Assembly: GCA_017435615.1 (NCBI GenBank)
Contig: JAFSET010000060.1
Span: 1-33,934 of the forward strand
Direction of reading: 5' to 3'
From: Oscillospiraceae bacterium
Lineage (GTDB): Bacteria; Bacillota; Clostridia; Oscillospirales; Oscillospiraceae
DNA: 33,934 bases
The stretch's first letter is position 1; each line of letters starts with the position of its first letter. Both the position numbers and the translations under genes were made by a program. Under the pieces are notes generated by a model. That model saw only the letters and a list, made by a program, of their open reading frames with translations. It ran no database searches and had not been told where the DNA came from. Positions 14,711 to 25,700 of this stretch are shown piece after piece.

Positions 14711-16594
14711 TTATCCTCCTATTCCGTAACGCCGACCCAGCTCCAACAGGTTTTGGATCTGCTCGGAGCTTTCGCTGAGCTTGTCCAGGCCGGTGTAGCT
14801 GCGCCAGGATGTGATCGCGGTGCGGCAGTATTCGGAGGCTTTGGTGCTGTTTTGCAGCTCGTGGTAGACAAAGCACAGCTCCATGGGGATCCTGTAGTTA
14901 TTGGGATCATAGGTCTGTGCCTGCTCCAGCACCTGTATGGCCTGGGAAGGTTCGCCGGCCATTTTCAGAACTGCCGCATAGTTCAGCCGGTCCGCCGTGG
15001 AAGCGTACTGGGACTGGTTCAATTCCTGATACAGGCTTTGGGCCTGCTGCAGGGCTTGGGTCTTTTCGTCGGATGTGGCACCGTTGGCCTTTTCCGCGTA
15101 TGCCGCTGCCAGGCCCCGTTTGACGGACCGGCCCATATCATACGCGCCTGCTCTTTGCAGCCAGGTGATCCGGCTGTCCACGTCCGGTGCAATGGATGCG
15201 GCACAAATTGCCGCCCGGACACAAATGTCCGGCTGTGTGCAGGTTTGCAGAAGCTGCTCCGCCAGCGCAAGACTTCCGGCGGTATCGGACTGTCTTGCCC
15301 GGATCACCACCTCGATCAGCATCAGATCGCTGGCACCCGCATTGTAGCCTCTTGCCAGATCAAGCTGCTGCTGGGCACGCTGCAGATCGCCTGCCTGGGC
15401 ATTGGCAATGGCAGCGTCACGCAGGTATACGGCATAGGCCTGGGGATCCTGAGTATCAGAACAGTCGATGGCGTAGCCATAGTAGGCGGCTGCGCCGGGG
15501 TAGTTTTCGGTGTAGTAAGCAATATCGCCCATGGCATGATAAAGCTGCGCCAGGGACTGGGGATTTTTTTGCAGATACTGCTGCATCTGAGCATCGGCGG
15601 TAATGGTGTCGCAAAGCTGCCGGGCTTGCTCCAAATAGCCGCCGGAGATATAGGTCTGCACTGTCCGCAACTGACTTTGGCAGTCTTCCCGGACCTGCTG
15701 ACCGGCTCCCTGGATCCAGCAATACAGACCGGCGCTGATCATCGTCGCGCAAAGCAAAATACTGGCACAGCGCAATGTCAGGTACTTCACAAAGCTGCCG
15801 TCCATCCGGTCCAAAATATGGGCCAGCTTTTTCGCGCTTTTGATCCGCTTTTCACGGTCATAGTGCAGCAGGCTGTCGATGAGCATCAAAAAGCTGGGAG
15901 TGTAGCCGCTGATGCCTAAGGTATGCAAAGGCTTTGGGGGTCTGTCCGGCACAGGGGCCCGGCCGGTGATCAGTTCATAAAAGGTAGCGCCCAGACTGAA
16001 CAGGTCGGATCTGGGGTCCAGGTTGAAGCCTGCAGCCTGGCCGTAGGACAGCATCCTGGCAAGCTGAAGCTGCTCAGGGGAGGCATACCGCAGGGTCAGA
16101 CCCAGCAAGTTACCCTGATTTTCACCGACGGAGGTGTTGAAATCGATCAGCACCGCATTGCCTTTTCCGTCAATGATGATATTGCCCGGCTTGATATCAG
16201 CGTGGATAACCGCCGGATTTTGGCTGTGCAGATACACCAGTACGTCGGTGATCTGCCGCAGATACTTTTTAAGCTGCTGCTCCGTGAACCGGTAGCCGCC
16301 TTGAATAAAGCTGTCCAGATCGGAGCCGTCCACATAGTCAATGACCGTATACACGGAGCCCTGCTCCTGAATAAAGTCATACACCTGAGGAAGACCCGGA
16401 TGGTGCAGATTTTTCAGAGTATCCACCTCGGTACGCATCAAAAAATCCTGAGGCAGGTGACCCTTTATTTTTTTAATGACCACATATTTCTGCAAACGCA
16501 GATGATACGCAAGATAAACTGAGCTGCTGCCGCCGCTGCCGATGGGCTGCAGGATCTGATAGCAGTCGTTTAAGATTTGGTTATTGAAAAACAT
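14711..16594 (-). CDS. Atypical membrane Ser/Thr protein kinase with extracellular TPR-like domain
   Basis: This 627-residue protein has a Hanks-type kinase domain at about 1-265: Gly-rich loop IGSGGSSSVY, Lys K41 (VVIK), catalytic loop HADIKPGN (131-138) and metal-binding loop DFN (151-153). HRD is therefore HAD and DFG is DFN, and the activation segment is short with SPEQL in place of APE. The catalytic Asp, Lys and Asn remain, so residual or altered activity is possible. A TM segment (about 273-294) is followed by an extracytoplasmic helical-repeat domain (about 300-627) with Ala- and Tyr-rich TPR-like units (AYYGYAIDCSD, LNYAAVLKMAGE). The ribosome site is weak and a strong hairpin lies just upstream, suggesting low or regulated translation. 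Confidence 0.9.
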   Translation of the reverse strand: MFFNNQILNDCYQILQPIGSGGSSSVYLAYHLRLQKYVVIKKIKGHLPQDFLMRTEVDTLKNLHHPGLPQVYDFIQEQGSVYTVIDYVDGSDLDSFIQGGYRFTEQQLKKYLRQITDVLVYLHSQNPAVIHADIKPGNIIIDGKGNAVLIDFNTSVGENQGNLLGLTLRYASPEQLQLARMLSYGQAAGFNLDPRSDLFSLGATFYELITGRAPVPDRPPKPLHTLGISGYTPSFLMLIDSLLHYDREKRIKSAKKLAHILDRMDGSFVKYLTLRCASILLCATMISAGLYCWIQGAGQQVREDCQSQLRTVQTYISGGYLEQARQLCDTITADAQMQQYLQKNPQSLAQLYHAMGDIAYYTENYPGAAAYYGYAIDCSDTQDPQAYAVYLRDAAIANAQAGDLQRAQQQLDLARGYNAGASDLMLIEVVIRARQSDTAGSLALAEQLLQTCTQPDICVRAAICAASIAPDVDSRITWLQRAGAYDMGRSVKRGLAAAYAEKANGATSDEKTQALQQAQSLYQELNQSQYASTADRLNYAAVLKMAGEPSQAIQVLEQAQTYDPNNYRIPMELCFVYHELQNSTKASEYCRTAITSWRSYTGLDKLSESSEQIQNLLELGRRYGIGG

Positions 16595-16607
16595 AGGCTT
16601 ATTCCAG

Positions 16608-16638
16608 TTTGCCCCGGCGGTGTTGGCGCCGGGGCAAA
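16608..16638 (-). promoter_or_regulatory. Hairpin upstream of the atypical kinase gene
   Basis: TTTGCCCCGGC (16608-16618) and GCCGGGGCAAA (16628-16638) form a perfect 11-bp stem with a 9-nt loop, ending 13 nt before ATG 16594. No U-run follows. It lies in the 150-nt gap after the giant surface-protein gene. It may attenuate read-through, protect the 3' end of the long upstream message, or limit ribosome access to the kinase. A second short stem, GCAGCC/GGCTGC, lies at 16703-16718. Confidence 0.5.
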
Positions 16639-16744
16639 GGGTCGTTTCATCAGGAATACCGGGTGTACTCCGTTTGTTCGGACAGCAGCGTGGTGACAGG
16701 CGGCAGCCCGGAGGCTGCGGCCTGCATCCCGCTATCTGATTGGA

Positions 16745-19700
16745 TTATGCTTCTTTCTTTTCCTTCTTCCGGCGAACCAGGACTACGATCACAACGATGA
16801 GCACTGCCAGGCCCAGAACACTGCCAACCACCAGCCAGGTGTTGTTGATGAACAGGAAGAACAGGTTCTCAGTAACCTGAACATTCTTGATCTCGTGCTC
16901 GGTGGGGTTGCCTGCCGCGTCGATAACCACAACTCTGATATCCCGTCCGAAGTTGTCTTCCTTCAGGTTCAGGGTGTAGCTGCTGTTTTCTTCATCGTAG
17001 GTCAGCCAGTCGTTGGAGTTCACCAGCTTCTGAGGATCGTCCTCACGGGTCACCAGCACATCGTCGATGTAAACCTCGATGGTGTGAGGTGTGTTGTCGG
17101 AAACGTCGATCTGGACAGTCTTGTTGCTGGCGTTGAACTGAGAGCCGTCCTCAATGCCGATCACGGAAACCACAGGCGTATGGCTGTCCAGCACGAAGTT
17201 GATGGCACCGCTGGGGTTGCCGTCCTTGTCGACCTGGATGCTGCTGCCCTCGTTGGCCTCGTTGGTATTCTTGTTGCCGGCTGCGTCCTCGCTGTAGAAC
17301 AGGATCTCATACTTACCGTTGATCAGCTCGCCGTTGTCATCCTTGAAGTTGCCGGCGTAGATGGTGTAGGTGTACTCATACCACTTATGACCGGTGGAGT
17401 TACCCTTCTGCTCGGTCTTGACCTCGTAGTCCGCACCGTTGACCAGCACCTTGCTGACGCCGTTGGCGGATACGGTGATCAGAGAGCCATTGCCATCGCC
17501 CTGGCTGCCCTGCTTGACCTCGTTGGGGTTGATCTCCTTGATGACCAGGTCGCCCTCTACCTTGTTGTGATAGACGGTGCCGGCTTCGTTATTCAGGAAG
17601 CTCTTGGTGAATTCGTCCTCGGCGGTAAAGGTAGAACCGAAGCGGTTCAGGCTGAAGACCAGGTCGGAAGCCAGGGTCACCTGGTGGCCCGCGTAGTCAG
17701 AGGTCTTCACACGCAGGGTGTAGATGCCGTCGTTGGACTTGATCTTCTCAATGTTGGTGAAGTCGATCGCATAGGTGGTGCGGTCCACAGTTTCGGATAC
17801 GGTGTAGTATGCTACGCCGTCAACCTTCTTCTGCTGGAAGTCTGTGCCGATGTAGATCAGCTCGACCTCAGGCTCACCCTTCAGGTTGCCCTCAGCATCA
17901 TTGACGGTCAGGCCCAGAACCAGATCATCCTGAACGATTTTCAGCTCGCCCAAGGTTGCCTCACCTGTGGTGATCTCAATGGTGGGTGCCTTGTCGTCCA
18001 CGGTGAAGGTCTCGCTGACCACGCTCTTGGCAGGGTTACCGGCCAGGTCTGTGTAGTTCAGCTCAACATTGTACTCGTTGCCGGGGGTAAAGGTGGTATA
18101 AGCGGTGTGGATATTGCCGTTGGAGGTCCATCTGCCCAGAGAGTTCTTTTCGCCCATCTGTGCCACGACCTCTTCGCCCTTGAAGTTAACTTCCGTGATG
18201 GAAACCGTCAGGGTGCGGTCGGTATCGAAGTGATAGACATTCTTCTCGTCCTGATCCTTGGCATCGGCAGGATTGAAGCTGATGCTGATCACAGGAGCGG
18301 TCTTATCCACGGTAAATGCATCATAAGCGACATTTGTGCCGCCGTTGGTCAGATCGATCTCAGCCTGATTATTGGCCCTGTCGAAACACTCCATTGCGAA
18401 GGTGTAGTCACCGTCCACATTGTAGGTACGGGTAGTGGTGTGTACAATGCCGCTACTGGACCAGCCCGGATCTGCCACTTCCGTGGTGATGGGGGTGGTA
18501 TCGGCATTGAAGTTAATGTCTTCCACAGTAACAGTGACCAAACGGTCAGCCTTAAAATACTTACTGTTCAGTGCGGTGTTATTGTCATAGGACACGGTGA
18601 CGCGGGGAGCCTCGTTATCAATGGCAAATTCATACGTCGCTTTATTAACGTTTCCGGCGTTATCAGTAGCAATAACCACCAGTTTTGCCTTGTTGCTTTC
18701 ACCAATACCATTGACCTCAACGGGGATGGTCAGGTCCTTGGTATAGGTGCCGGCTTTATAGGTAAACTCGGTTTCATTGGTTTTGACAAATCCTGTATCG
18801 GAACCGTCAACAAAGTACCAGCGAACCTTAGCAAGGCCAGCATTGAGATTATTCTTGCCCATACCGTCGGCAATGGTTACCTTGAAGTTGAACTCCTTGC
18901 TATAAAGCTCTCTGCCGTTGTTGGATGTAATGGTGCTCTTCTTGGCAGGCTCAATTTCAATAACCGGTGCCTCGCCATTATCCACACTGGACGGTCTGCG
19001 GCGGTCTACAGCCAATACTGCATCAAACATGCCATCTTCCAGGGTGATTTGATCTTTGATTTCCTGAGCTTCCTTGCCGTTTAGGGTAAGCTGAATGTTT
19101 TCCATCGGCACGGTGTTGCCGGCCAGGTCAGTTACCATCAGGCAGAAGGGCAGAATTTCCACAGTATTTTCGGAAACCGTGACGCTCTTCTCGAATTTTA
19201 CAGTGGAGTTCTTGTTTCTCTTGGGTGCGCCGGACCAGGTCAGGCCATCCGTTTCTTCCATATCGTTATAGACACGGAAATCGTTGTCCTCCACCAGGGT
19301 CAGGTTATCATCGGTGGCAGTGACGGTCATTGTGAGTGTGACATCCTTCTGATTGTTCAGCTTGCCACTTTCATCAAAGTCGGTGATTTTGTTGGTCAGC
19401 TTGATATAGGCCACACCGGACTCATTGATGTAATAGTTCTTCACATCGTCGCCAATCACATCGATATTGATCTTGACCTTGGGAGTTGTGGCGTCCACCA
19501 AAACATCGTTGCCCACATAGCTGCAGCCGTCAAATTTGGTCAGGCCGCTCTTATCCTTGCTATCGACCACTTCAGCAGCGTTACGTGCGTTGTCGATAAC
19601 TTTCACGGTCATATCCGTAAGAATCTTGCCATCCTCAACATCAAAGGAATAGGTATACTGATCCTTACCCTTTACTTCTTCCTTGCTCCAACCGCCCTCA

Positions 19701-22700
19701 GCTGCCGGCAGAACGATGCTCTTTTGCTTCTGACCGTCAAGCTTGTAGGTCAGGATCAGGGTCTGCACCTGATTTGCGGCATTGGTCAGGTTAGTATCGG
19801 TAACAACGAACTTATAGGTAACCTTGCCGTCGTAGTAATCCGTATCCTGACCCTCACCGGTGTGGTTGTAGGTCTGGACAAACTTGCTGCCCTTCTCCAC
19901 AGTCTTGTAGACCTTGACAACAGGATCGGTCATATCCACGCAGACAGGGTTGCCGTTGTAGCTGCAACCGTCAAACTTGGTCAGGGCATTTCCGTCCTGA
20001 TCCTTGTCTTGATCGTCGATTGTCACAGCCGTAGTCTGATTATCGGCATTATCTTTCACACTGATTGCGAACGCTTCCAAAACTTGGCCGTCATTCAATG
20101 TGAACTCGCAGGTATATGCATCTTCATTATGGGAGAGAATACTGGGCTGGGTAACTGCCTTGTCGAACAGGTTCAGGGAGTATACCGTTTTATCACCTTC
20201 CACCTTGTATGTAACCACAGCCTGGCTGCCGGAACCGGATACCAGGAACTGATCTGTCACATCGACAGTATAGGTAACCTTGCCGTTGTAGAAGTCCACA
20301 TCTTTGCCTTCCTCTACAGCAATGGTCTGAACATGCTCATAGCCGTCTTCTACGGTCTTGGTGATGGTTACTTCAGGTGCCTTTGTATCGACTGCTACCC
20401 AGTTTTTATTGTAAACCAGGTATTCTCTTGTCTCAGGCTCGATAACCTCAGACTCAGTGGTTTCAGGCTCCGTGATCTCGGGCTCGGTAGTTTCGGGCTC
20501 AGTGGTCTCAGGCTCAGAAACCTCAGGCTCAGAAACCTCAGGCTCGGAGACCTCGGGTTCAGTGGTTTCGGGTTCCGTAGTCTCAGGCTCAGTAACTTCA
20601 ATCTCTTCTGTAACCGTCTCCAGCTTAAATCCAGTTTTGCTGTCCTCGTCGGCAACTTCCACCTGCTTGGATACATTGCCCGCATTGTCCTCAACGCTGA
20701 TCTGCAAAGAGGTTAGAACATCGCCATTATCCAGGACAATCAGATACTCGTACTCATCCACATTGTTGGACAATACGCTGGGCATATTATTTGCATCCTT
20801 AACGCAGTCAAAGAGATTAACCGCTTCGGTACCCTTGCCTTCCACGGAGTAAATCAGCTTGGCAAAGCCGATCTGATCTGCCGCGACGGCATTCAGGAAG
20901 CAATCCTGTACGTTGACAGTATACGTCACTTGACCATCGTACAGATCAACGGTTTGTCCATTCTCTGTAACATCCCGAACAAACTTGCCGTCTTTCACAG
21001 TCTTGGTGACGGTTACCACAGGAGCAGACTTGTCAACGGCCAGATCATAGCCCTGGTAAATGTGATGATTATTCACTTCGTTGAGTGCAAAAGCATCACT
21101 GTGATCACACTCATCGCCACTGTGTGTCAGTTCCTTCGTGACATTTCCGGCGTTATCGCATACATAAATTTCCAGATTTGTCAGAACATCTCCGTCATCA
21201 ATAGTCAGTTCCCGTGTATATACATCGTCATTCTTGGAGAAGACGCTTGCAGAACCGTCATTACCTTCAAACAGATTGATGTAGCGCCAATCGGTGTCGC
21301 CCTCAAGCATATATGCCACATAGGCGTCAGCTCTGTTACCGGATGCCAGGAACTGATCCTTAACGGTAACCGTATAGGTCACTTTTCCGTCGTACAGATC
21401 GATGCTCTCTTCACCCTCGGTGACGGTCTGGACATATCCATGACCTTCCTCAACTTCCTTGGTAATTGTTACCACAGGAGCAGTCTTATCCACAGCTACC
21501 AGGTTACCGCTGTAAGCGCAGCCGTCGAAGGGTGTCAGGGTATCCTCGGAGGTGACGCTCTCGGTCACCTGCAAAGTATTGTCCTTTGCATAGACTTCGA
21601 ACGCAGTCAGGACCTGGCCGTCCTTCAAGGTGAAGGATGCTTCATACGCATCCTCATTATTGGACAGGATGCTGGGGTCCTCAATCTTATATTTATCGTC
21701 GAACAGGTTCACAGTGATCCACTGGTCATCGCCCTCTACCTTGTAGCGCAGGTATGCTTCAGCGCTGTTGCCGGAAACCAGGAAACGATCCTTTACATTG
21801 ACCGTGTAAGTTACCTCACCGTCGTACAGGTCGATGGCACTGTTGTCCTCGGCGATGGTCTGGACATACTTGTGGTCCTTTTCCACTTCCTTGGTAACCG
21901 TGATCTCAGGAGCAGTCATATCCACAGCCACCAGATTGCCGCTGTATTTGCAGCCATCAAAGGTGGTCTTGCTGTCGCTGTCGTTGATTGCGGTAATGGC
22001 CTGGGACTGGTTGTTGGCATTGTCCTTGACCTCGACACTCAGTGCAGTCAGAACATCACCATCTTCCAGAGTAATGGGATACTCATACACGTCCATATCG
22101 TTGGAGAAGATGCTGGGCTGGCCAACATTCTTTTCCAGCAGATCGATCGTGGTGGTACCCTTGCCCTCTACGGTATAGACCAACTGGGCAATGCTGTTCT
22201 GACCGGAGATCAGGAATTCATCCTCCACCTTTACGGTGTAGGTCACCTTGCCGTCATACAGGTCGATGGCATTGTTACCCTCGGTAATGGTCTGTACGAA
22301 GCCGCCTTGTTCGACGCTCTTGCTGACCGTGATCTCGGGAGCAGAGCTGTCCACTGCCACCCAGGCACCACTGTAGGTGCAGCCGTCAAACTTGGTCAGG
22401 GTATCGCCCTGTCCGGCCACCTGTACCTTGTCAGATACATTGCCGCACTGATCCTTGGCAGAGATGCTCCAGGACTGCAGCACCTGGCCGTCGATGACCT
22501 TCAGCTCGGTGGTGTAAACATCACCGTTCTTCTGCCATTTTTCCATGCCGACAACGGTCTGCTGGCCGTCCTCGAACTGGTAGGTCAGCGCGCAGTCAGC
22601 CAAATTGATATCGGTGACAGAGATCTGATAGGTTACGTCACTGTTAAACAGATCCAGCTTATTGTTGCCCTCTGCAAAGGATGCCTGGCAGACACCGTTG

Positions 22701-25700
22701 GTGCGCTGCACCTGGATCCGGGGAGCCTGGGTATCCACGGCAAATTCCTTGGCATAGGTGATCTTGTTGTCCACATTATCCAGCACGGTGATATTCAGAG
22801 TGCAGTCATTGCTCTCACCGGGGACGTTGGGGTTGGCAATATTTACAGGGATCTCAAAGGGCTGATCGTCAAAGCTTGTGAATTCGCCGCTGGCAGCCTT
22901 CACGAAGTTCTTTGCATCCTCTACGGACCACACGATCTTTTTCAGGCCGGAGTTGCCAGCCTCTGCGGTGCCATCCTGGACACTAAAGCTGTAGGTAAAG
23001 GCACCCTTGTACAGATCCTTACCGTTGTTGGAGGTGAAGACCTCTGCTGCATCGGAGTCAACGGTGATGGAGGGAACACCGTTTTCGCCGTAGCTGCTGG
23101 CCGGGCTCTGACGGTCCAAAATGACCTGGCCGCCAAACACGCCGTCTTCCGGCTGCAGGTCCTCTTCAAATTCGGGAGCAGCAGTGTTGTTGATCTTGTC
23201 AAGGGTCACCAGCTCCACAGGGTGGCCAGCCATATCCTTGACCTGCAGGCTGAACTCCAGCACGCCGGTGCTGTCCGGCTTGACGGTGATCTGCTGGGTG
23301 TAGGTCAGGGTATTACCCTCGGCCTTCCATTCGCCGTCTCCGGCTTCATTGGTCACGATATAATTGCCCTCGGTCAGGCTCAGGTTGGGGTCCTCCACCG
23401 TTACAGTCAGGGTAACGGTCTCGTCTGTGCCCTGGGTAGCCTTGCCGCTTTCTGCCATATTGGGGTTGTTCAGCTTCACATAGATCTTGCCGGTTCTGGT
23501 ATTTTCATAGAAATAGTCAGCCAGATCACCGGTGATCGCCACATGGGCGGTAGGTGCGGTTTTGTCCAGCACCAGGCTGTAGCCCTCGGACTTCAGTACG
23601 CCGTTTTCATCCACCACGAAGCTGGTGATCTGCTCTTTATCACTGACCTCGGCGCCCTGTGCCTTGCGGTTGGCATCGTCACAGGTTGCAACCGATACAC
23701 CGGTAACCGTCTCGCCGTCCTCGATATCCAGCAGACCGGACCAGGAGTCGTTACCCAGGAGGGTATTGTCGTCATCGGTGGACATGTTCACATTTTTCGT
23801 GCTGCCGTCAGCAAAGTACACCGTCACCACAGGGGAGGAGGTCATAAACTGATCGATGACAAAAACCTCATAGATCAGGTTCTCATCATAGTAGTGCACA
23901 TTGCCCACGCTGTTTGTCTTTTCGCCGGACTTAATTACAATGACATAGGGATCATCGGTATCCACTGCAGCAGCATTGCCGTTCCAGGTGCAGCCGTCAA
24001 AGGCAGTCTTACCCTGTTCATCATGCACGGTGACCTGCTCAGCAGCGTTGCCTGCGTTATCGACAGCTTCCACGGAAATGGAATTTAACACCTGTCCGTT
24101 GTTAACCTTGATCTCAAAAGTATAGGTATTACCCTCTACGCTCCAGCCACCCTCGACTGCAGGCAGGGGACGCGTTTCCTGGCTACTGCCCTCAAACTGA
24201 TAGGTCAGCGCCAGCTTCTGGGGCTGGTTAGGCTCGTCGGCATTGGTCAAATTTGCGTCGGTCACAGTAACCTTGTAGGTCACTTCGCCGTCGTAGTAAT
24301 CCACGCCGTCGTTTAAGGTGTTGACCTTGACGCCCTCAGCCACGGTCTTGGTGACAGTGACCACGGGCTTTTCGGTATCCACGCAGACGGTATCGACACA
24401 GCTGCCCATGACGTTGTGGCCGACAGTATCTGTGATCAAATAGCTCAGATTGCTGAAGGTCTCACCGTTCTTGACATGGAAGGTGTAGACCTTTCCATCC
24501 AGGGTGCCTTCCACTTCTTCGCCGTTGATCATTGCGGAGAGAGAGCTGTTTTCTGCGTCGAAGTTTTCATCCGTCACGGTAACGGTAACGGTCTGATCTT
24601 CATTAAAGTAAACAACCTCGCCTACCTTGTTGGTGCCCTTGGGGACGCTTACTTCCACACGGGGTACCTCAGTATCAATGGTAACGGTGTACTCGGCAAC
24701 ATTCTGGTTATTCAGCTTGTCGGTAGCCACCACATACAGGGTGACCTGCTTCTCACCTGTGGTACCCAGGTCAAAGAAGTATTCGCCGTTTTCCAGACGT
24801 GCGGTCTTGGAGTCGCCGCCGTCTACCTGATATTCCACAGTCTTGACACCAACACCGTTACCGTCTGTAACGGTGGCGTGGAAGGTCAGTTTATTTTGGT
24901 CATAAACCACGCTTTCGGAGATGGCGTTGCCATCTTTATCCTTGATCGCGATATCCATATCACCCTCGGCGGAGTAGGGTCTCTGCAGATCAACATAAAT
25001 GGTGCTATCCAGCTTGCCATCGGTCAGTTCGATGTAGTAGGTGTTCTCACCAAAGGTGAAGGAAACCTTCTGGGCAGGGTTGCCTGCCTTATCCACAAAC
25101 ATAGCTGCCAGGTCGAAATTGCTCACTTCGTCAGCCTGGGCATCGATGGAGGGTGCGTAATCGGTCTGAACAGGGTTGGCATCGCTGATGCTGGCAGTCA
25201 GGGTGAACTTGACATTGCTCTGATCAGGATCGGTGATACCCATGTACAGCTTGTTGTTTTCAAGCTGAGCCATAGCGGCTTCCTTGGCTACAGACTCTTC
25301 ACCCTCAGCGGGAATGGTCTGTGCGGACACGCTGAAGCTCACCACAGGAGCTGTGGTGTCGTACACATAGGTGCCATCCAGCTTGCAGGAGGCGGTACGG
25401 CCCATGGCATCCACTACCTGCAGCTCCACAGCGGAAAGCTTTGCGTCTGCGCCGGTGTAGGTAAAGGTGCCGGACTCTTTTTCATATGCAAAAGCATCGG
25501 ACTTTACGCCGTTAACATTCAGGTAGGCGTCTACAATGGCGTAGTCGTTCTTGTCCGTGCCCTTGGTGTGCATGGTGAACACCAGGGGGGTCTTTGCGCT
25601 GTAGTAGTGAATAGTATTCTCGCTTGCAACCTCAGTGGAGGGAACCAGATCCACTTCCAGCTTGGGCTGCACTTCCTGGGTCTTTACTACCTGATGGCCG

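Noticed and set aside
16645-16722. Minus-strand 25-codon frame (starts MQAAASGLPP) after the giant gene
   Set aside because: It has an ATG and stop but no ribosome site and no hydrophobic or conserved feature, so it is not reported as a gene.
20930-24088. Very long plus-strand open frame (1,052 codons) opposite the giant gene
   Set aside because: The Ig-repeat protein on the minus strand has signal peptide, repeats and TM anchor. The opposite frame stays open because of codon bias in the repeats and shows no start signal or family.
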